Translations under genes and position numbers: made by a program
The notes under the pieces: generated by a model
The model's input: only the letters and a program-made list of their open reading frames with translations
Database searches by the model: none
Told to the model about the DNA's origin: nothing
Assembly (NCBI RefSeq): GCF_009017495.1
Contig: NZ_CP044990.1
Coordinates: 949,001-1,013,000, forward strand
Reading direction: 5' to 3'
Length of the DNA: 64,000 bases
From: Deinococcus sp. AJ005
GTDB lineage: Bacteria; Deinococcota; Deinococci; Deinococcales; Deinococcaceae
In this document: piece by piece, positions 61,748 to 64,000 of the stretch
Numbering within the stretch: position 1 is the stretch's first letter
Layout of the letters: every line of letters starts with the position of its first letter

Positions 61748-62326
61748 CTATTCGGGATTGGGAAAACGCCTCTCCAGTTCCAGCCCTCTGGGCGTATCGG
61801 CGATCTGCAAGGCGGAGTGGACCGCCATGCCCTGCAATTCCAGGCGCGTGCGCCCCCGGAAATTGGTGCGCTCCACCACGGCGGCCACCGCGCGCACGGT
61901 CCAGCCGCGCTTGGCGGCCAGCAGCGCGACGAGCAGTTCAGGCAGGCCGTCCTGAAGCTGCCGGGTCAGGATCACAGCGGTCCTAATGTCTTCGGGCAGG
62001 GGGTCCGGTGTGGGCAGGGACCAGTGGTTCACTTCCTCATCTGGCAGTTCCGCACTTTCCGCACTGGGGTGTTCGTGTTCCGTCTCGGGCAACGCGGTCC
62101 CGTCGGGCTGGGCCACGACGACGGGTGTGCCACGCATCCGGGCCAGCCCACGCGCCATCTTTTCGGCATCTGGCAGGGCGATCACCACATCGAAGTCCGG
62201 CACGAGCAGATCGAGGTGGTCCAGCACGGCGGCGCGGTCACGCAGGCTCAGATCGCTCAGGCGGTCCTCGAACAGGGTCTCGCTGGGCAATGCCCGTGTG
62301 ATCACAGCGAGAAGTGGTCGGGCCAT
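61748..62326 (-). CDS. Hypothetical protein resembling a degenerate phosphoribosyltransferase
   Basis: 192 residues. The first half (RDRAAVLDHLDLLVPDFDVVIALPDAEKMARGLARMRGTPVVVAQ, here only cited in part: DFDVVIALPDAEKMARGLA) and the second half (AVILTRQLQDGLPELLVALLAAKRGWTVRAVAAVVE, cited as AVILTRQLQDGLPELL) follow the strand-helix order of type I PRTases, but the PRPP loop (normally acidic-acidic-xTGGT) reads ILTRQLQDG. It may have lost catalysis and kept a binding or regulatory role. An acidic/His insert lies in the middle. TAGGCT ends 6 nt before the ATG. This resemblance is from visual comparison only. Confidence 0.6.
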   Translation of the reverse strand: MARPLLAVITRALPSETLFEDRLSDLSLRDRAAVLDHLDLLVPDFDVVIALPDAEKMARGLARMRGTPVVVAQPDGTALPETEHEHPSAESAELPDEEVNHWSLPTPDPLPEDIRTAVILTRQLQDGLPELLVALLAAKRGWTVRAVAAVVERTNFRGRTRLELQGMAVHSALQIADTPRGLELERRFPNPE

Positions 62327-62516
62327 GCCTCTAGCCTAGCGGTTTTTTCTGGTCTTGGAAGCACTCTGTTCAGAGTGACTGTTGCTGTTCAGTTGGAGTC
62401 CTGCCGGGGGCACGCTGGGGATAGGGGCTAGCCGCACCGTGAACGGCCAGGGGACTGATCCGTCTGCCCGGACGGCCTGCGCCCAGTTCAGCACGGCGCA
62501 GGGTAATCTGCGTCCC

Positions 62517-63689
62517 ATGCAGGTCCGTGTCAGCACCCCGACTCCGGTGATCCAGCACGGCACGGCCATTGCCCTGGCTGTCACTGCGGGCCACTTCATC
62601 AACGATGCCTACGGCGCGATGCTCACGCCGCTGATGCCCGCGCTGCAAAGCAAGTACGGCGTGAGCATCGCCGCCGTCACGTTGCTGTCCAGCGTCTACA
62701 GCCTGACCAGCAGCGTGATGCAGCCCCTGCTGGGCATTCTGGGCGAGCGGCTGGACCGCCGCTACTCTGCCGCGCTGGGGCCGCTGATGACCGGGCTGGG
62801 CCTGACCCTGATGGGCTTCGTGCCGTGGTTCGGCGCGTTGATCCTGCTGGTGGCGGTGGCGGGCTTCGGCAGCGGTTTCTTTCACCCGGCGGGGGCGGCC
62901 TACGTGGCGCAGAACAGCCCGCCCAATAAGCGCGGGTTGTGGGCCAGCATCTTCAGCGCGGGCGGCACGGCGGGCATGGCGCTGGGGCCGGTCTTTGCCG
63001 GGGTAGGACTGACCAACCTGCCGTGGTTTGCGCTGATCGGCGTGGTGTTCGCGGCCATCACGTTTGCGGTCACGCCTCCGGGGACGCAGAAGGCCCGCAA
63101 GATCAAAGTGCGCGAGTACGTCCAGATCTTCAGAGGCCCGATGCAGTGGCTGTGGGGCATGGCGGTGCTGCGCTCGCTGGCCAGCATGGGCTACAACACC
63201 ATGCTGCCCTTCATGCTGTACGCGCGCGGGTTCGGGCTGCGCGAGGTGGGCGTGACCCTGGCGATCTACGCTATTGCCAGCGCCATCGGCGGCATCGTGG
63301 GCGGGCGGCTGAGTGACCGCTACGGGCGCACCCCGATTCTGCGCGCCGCCATCCTGACCACCATTCCGTTTTTTGCGGTGCTGATCCTGTCCAATCCCAG
63401 TCAATGGTGGTTTTATCCGCTGACCTTCATGGTGGGGGCAGCGGTCAATGCCAGCATTCCGGTGGGCGTGGTCACCGCGCAGGAGTACGCCCCGGAGCAT
63501 GTGGCGGTGGCCAGCAGCATCATGATGGGCTTTTCGTGGGGCTTCGCGGGCCTGCTGATCTTTCTGGTGGGGATGCTGGCCGACGCCACCACGCCTACCA
63601 CGGCAGCGCTGGTCAGCATCAGCCTGCTGATTCCCAGCGCATTGATTGCTTACCGCCTGCCAGAGCCGGAGAAGGCAGAATTCAACTAG
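62517..63689 (+). CDS. Fosmidomycin-resistance-type MFS exporter (Fsr-like)
   Basis: 390 residues, 12 predicted helices. The opening AVTAGHFINDAYGAMLTPLMPAL is diagnostic for the Fsr group, as is the motif-A ERLDRRYSA and GRLSDRYGRTP. It probably extrudes small toxic compounds. The ATG at 62517 follows TAATCT by 7 nt; the preceding 20 nt are almost identical to those before purM. The terminator at 63719-63749 follows. Confidence 0.9.
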   Translation: MQVRVSTPTPVIQHGTAIALAVTAGHFINDAYGAMLTPLMPALQSKYGVSIAAVTLLSSVYSLTSSVMQPLLGILGERLDRRYSAALGPLMTGLGLTLMGFVPWFGALILLVAVAGFGSGFFHPAGAAYVAQNSPPNKRGLWASIFSAGGTAGMALGPVFAGVGLTNLPWFALIGVVFAAITFAVTPPGTQKARKIKVREYVQIFRGPMQWLWGMAVLRSLASMGYNTMLPFMLYARGFGLREVGVTLAIYAIASAIGGIVGGRLSDRYGRTPILRAAILTTIPFFAVLILSNPSQWWFYPLTFMVGAAVNASIPVGVVTAQEYAPEHVAVASSIMMGFSWGFAGLLIFLVGMLADATTPTTAALVSISLLIPSALIAYRLPEPEKAEFN

Positions 63690-63718
63690 AGTCTGCTACT
63701 TGAGAAAGGCGAAACCGA

Positions 63719-63749
63719 GCGCGGGGAAACCAACCTCCCCGCGCCTTTT
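63719..63749 (+). terminator. Terminator of the Fsr-like gene
   Basis: GCGCGGGG (63719-63726) pairs with CCCCGCGC (63737-63744), followed by CTTTT. The U-tract overlaps the stop codon of the convergent gene. Confidence 0.8.
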
Positions 63750-64000
63750 CAGCTCTCCCACACCAGCACCACAGCGCCCCGCGCGCCCACTTCCAGCTCC
63801 GCGCCGTCTGCCAGTTCATAAGTGCGTCCACTCAGCACATCGCGGTACGTCCCGGCCTCCACGCCAGTCATGGGCAGTAGGACAGATTCGTGGGCGCAAT
63901 TCAGGGCCACATACGCGCAGCGTCCCTCATGGCAGCGGGCGTACAGAAGCGATTCCCCCTCGGCGTGTAGAACCTCAAAATCCCCGCGTTGCAGCGGGCG
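63749..64000 (-). CDS. C-terminal end of a GH13 (alpha-amylase family) enzyme, truncated by window
   Basis: 83 residues of a C-terminal beta-sandwich: RRGDFEVLHAEGESLLYAR-like RPLQRGDFEVLHAEGESLLY, YVALNCAHESVLLPM and a closing YELADGAELEVGARGALVLVWES (cited in part). This matches the domain C that follows the TIM barrel in neopullulanase/maltogenic-amylase-like enzymes. The catalytic domain is outside the window, so substrate and length are unknown. Confidence 0.7.
   Translation of the reverse strand, partial: RPLQRGDFEVLHAEGESLLYARCHEGRCAYVALNCAHESVLLPMTGVEAGTYRDVLSGRTYELADGAELEVGARGAVVLVWES

Overview
This 64 kb chromosomal window from a high-GC bacterium most likely comes from Deinococcus. 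I infer this from gene content (RecX, SpoVS-family protein, tandem BON-LysM protein, FakA/Asp23 pair, MoxR with a DUF58-transglutaminase fusion, non-spore-former with SpoVS), from many genes whose -10 box lies 5-7 nt before the start codon (leaderless transcripts, known to be common in Deinococcus), and from a family of small intergenic repeats. No database search was possible, so the genus is an inference.

Layout. 1-3.4 kb: the start of an rRNA methyltransferase gene, a short AT-rich island with a secreted orphan protein, and lepA. 3.4-10.2 kb: an orphan triple-GAF histidine kinase facing a moxR / DUF58-transglutaminase operon. 10.3-12.7 kb: an operon of a large membrane protein, methylmalonyl-CoA epimerase and a VanZ-like protein. 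12.8-19.1 kb: fructosamine-kinase-like protein, a ring-cleavage-dioxygenase-like VOC protein, small hypothetical and secreted proteins, a decayed GGDEF remnant and a MocR regulator. 19.1-21.8 kb: rpsT, recX, tRNA-Pro(CGG) and two convergent metallophosphoesterases. 21.8-30 kb: aldo/keto reductase, a cytoplasmic HtrA-like protease with an RGG-like insert plus a LuxR-type regulator, ACT protein, GH16 glucanase, NMO/GNAT operon divergent from a deacetylase, and a D-aminopeptidase. 30.4-37 kb: map and a pentapeptide-repeat gene, a secreted protein, a lamin-tail metalloprotease lipoprotein, SpoVS and a YugP-type protease. 37-41.9 kb: SufT-like and rhodanese genes, a class III aminotransferase, a BON-LysM protein and a PadR / HAAS-like / signal peptidase I operon. 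42-52 kb: kinase / DUF4097 / response regulator operon, asp23-fakA, marR-MFS and gltX. 52-64 kb: flavin reductase, glycosyltransferase, purH-folD, and divergently a TVP38 gene and a purM / phosphatase / meaB / methyltransferase operon, a PRTase-like protein, an Fsr-type exporter, and the end of a GH13-like gene.

Functional threads are purine and one-carbon metabolism (purH, folD, purM), propionate/B12 metabolism (epimerase and MeaB), envelope biology (signal peptidase, LysM, GT2, GH16, metalloproteases) and drug efflux with local regulators. No phage, insertion sequence, CRISPR array or defence system is visible. The more unusual signals are a repeat family placed mostly between convergent genes, micro-ORFs overlapping or abutting start codons (dppA, purM, methyltransferase), a FolD with two altered substrate-site residues, a G-quadruplex motif plus attenuator-like hairpin upstream of purH, and the PDZ-inserted RGG segment of the HtrA-like protease.
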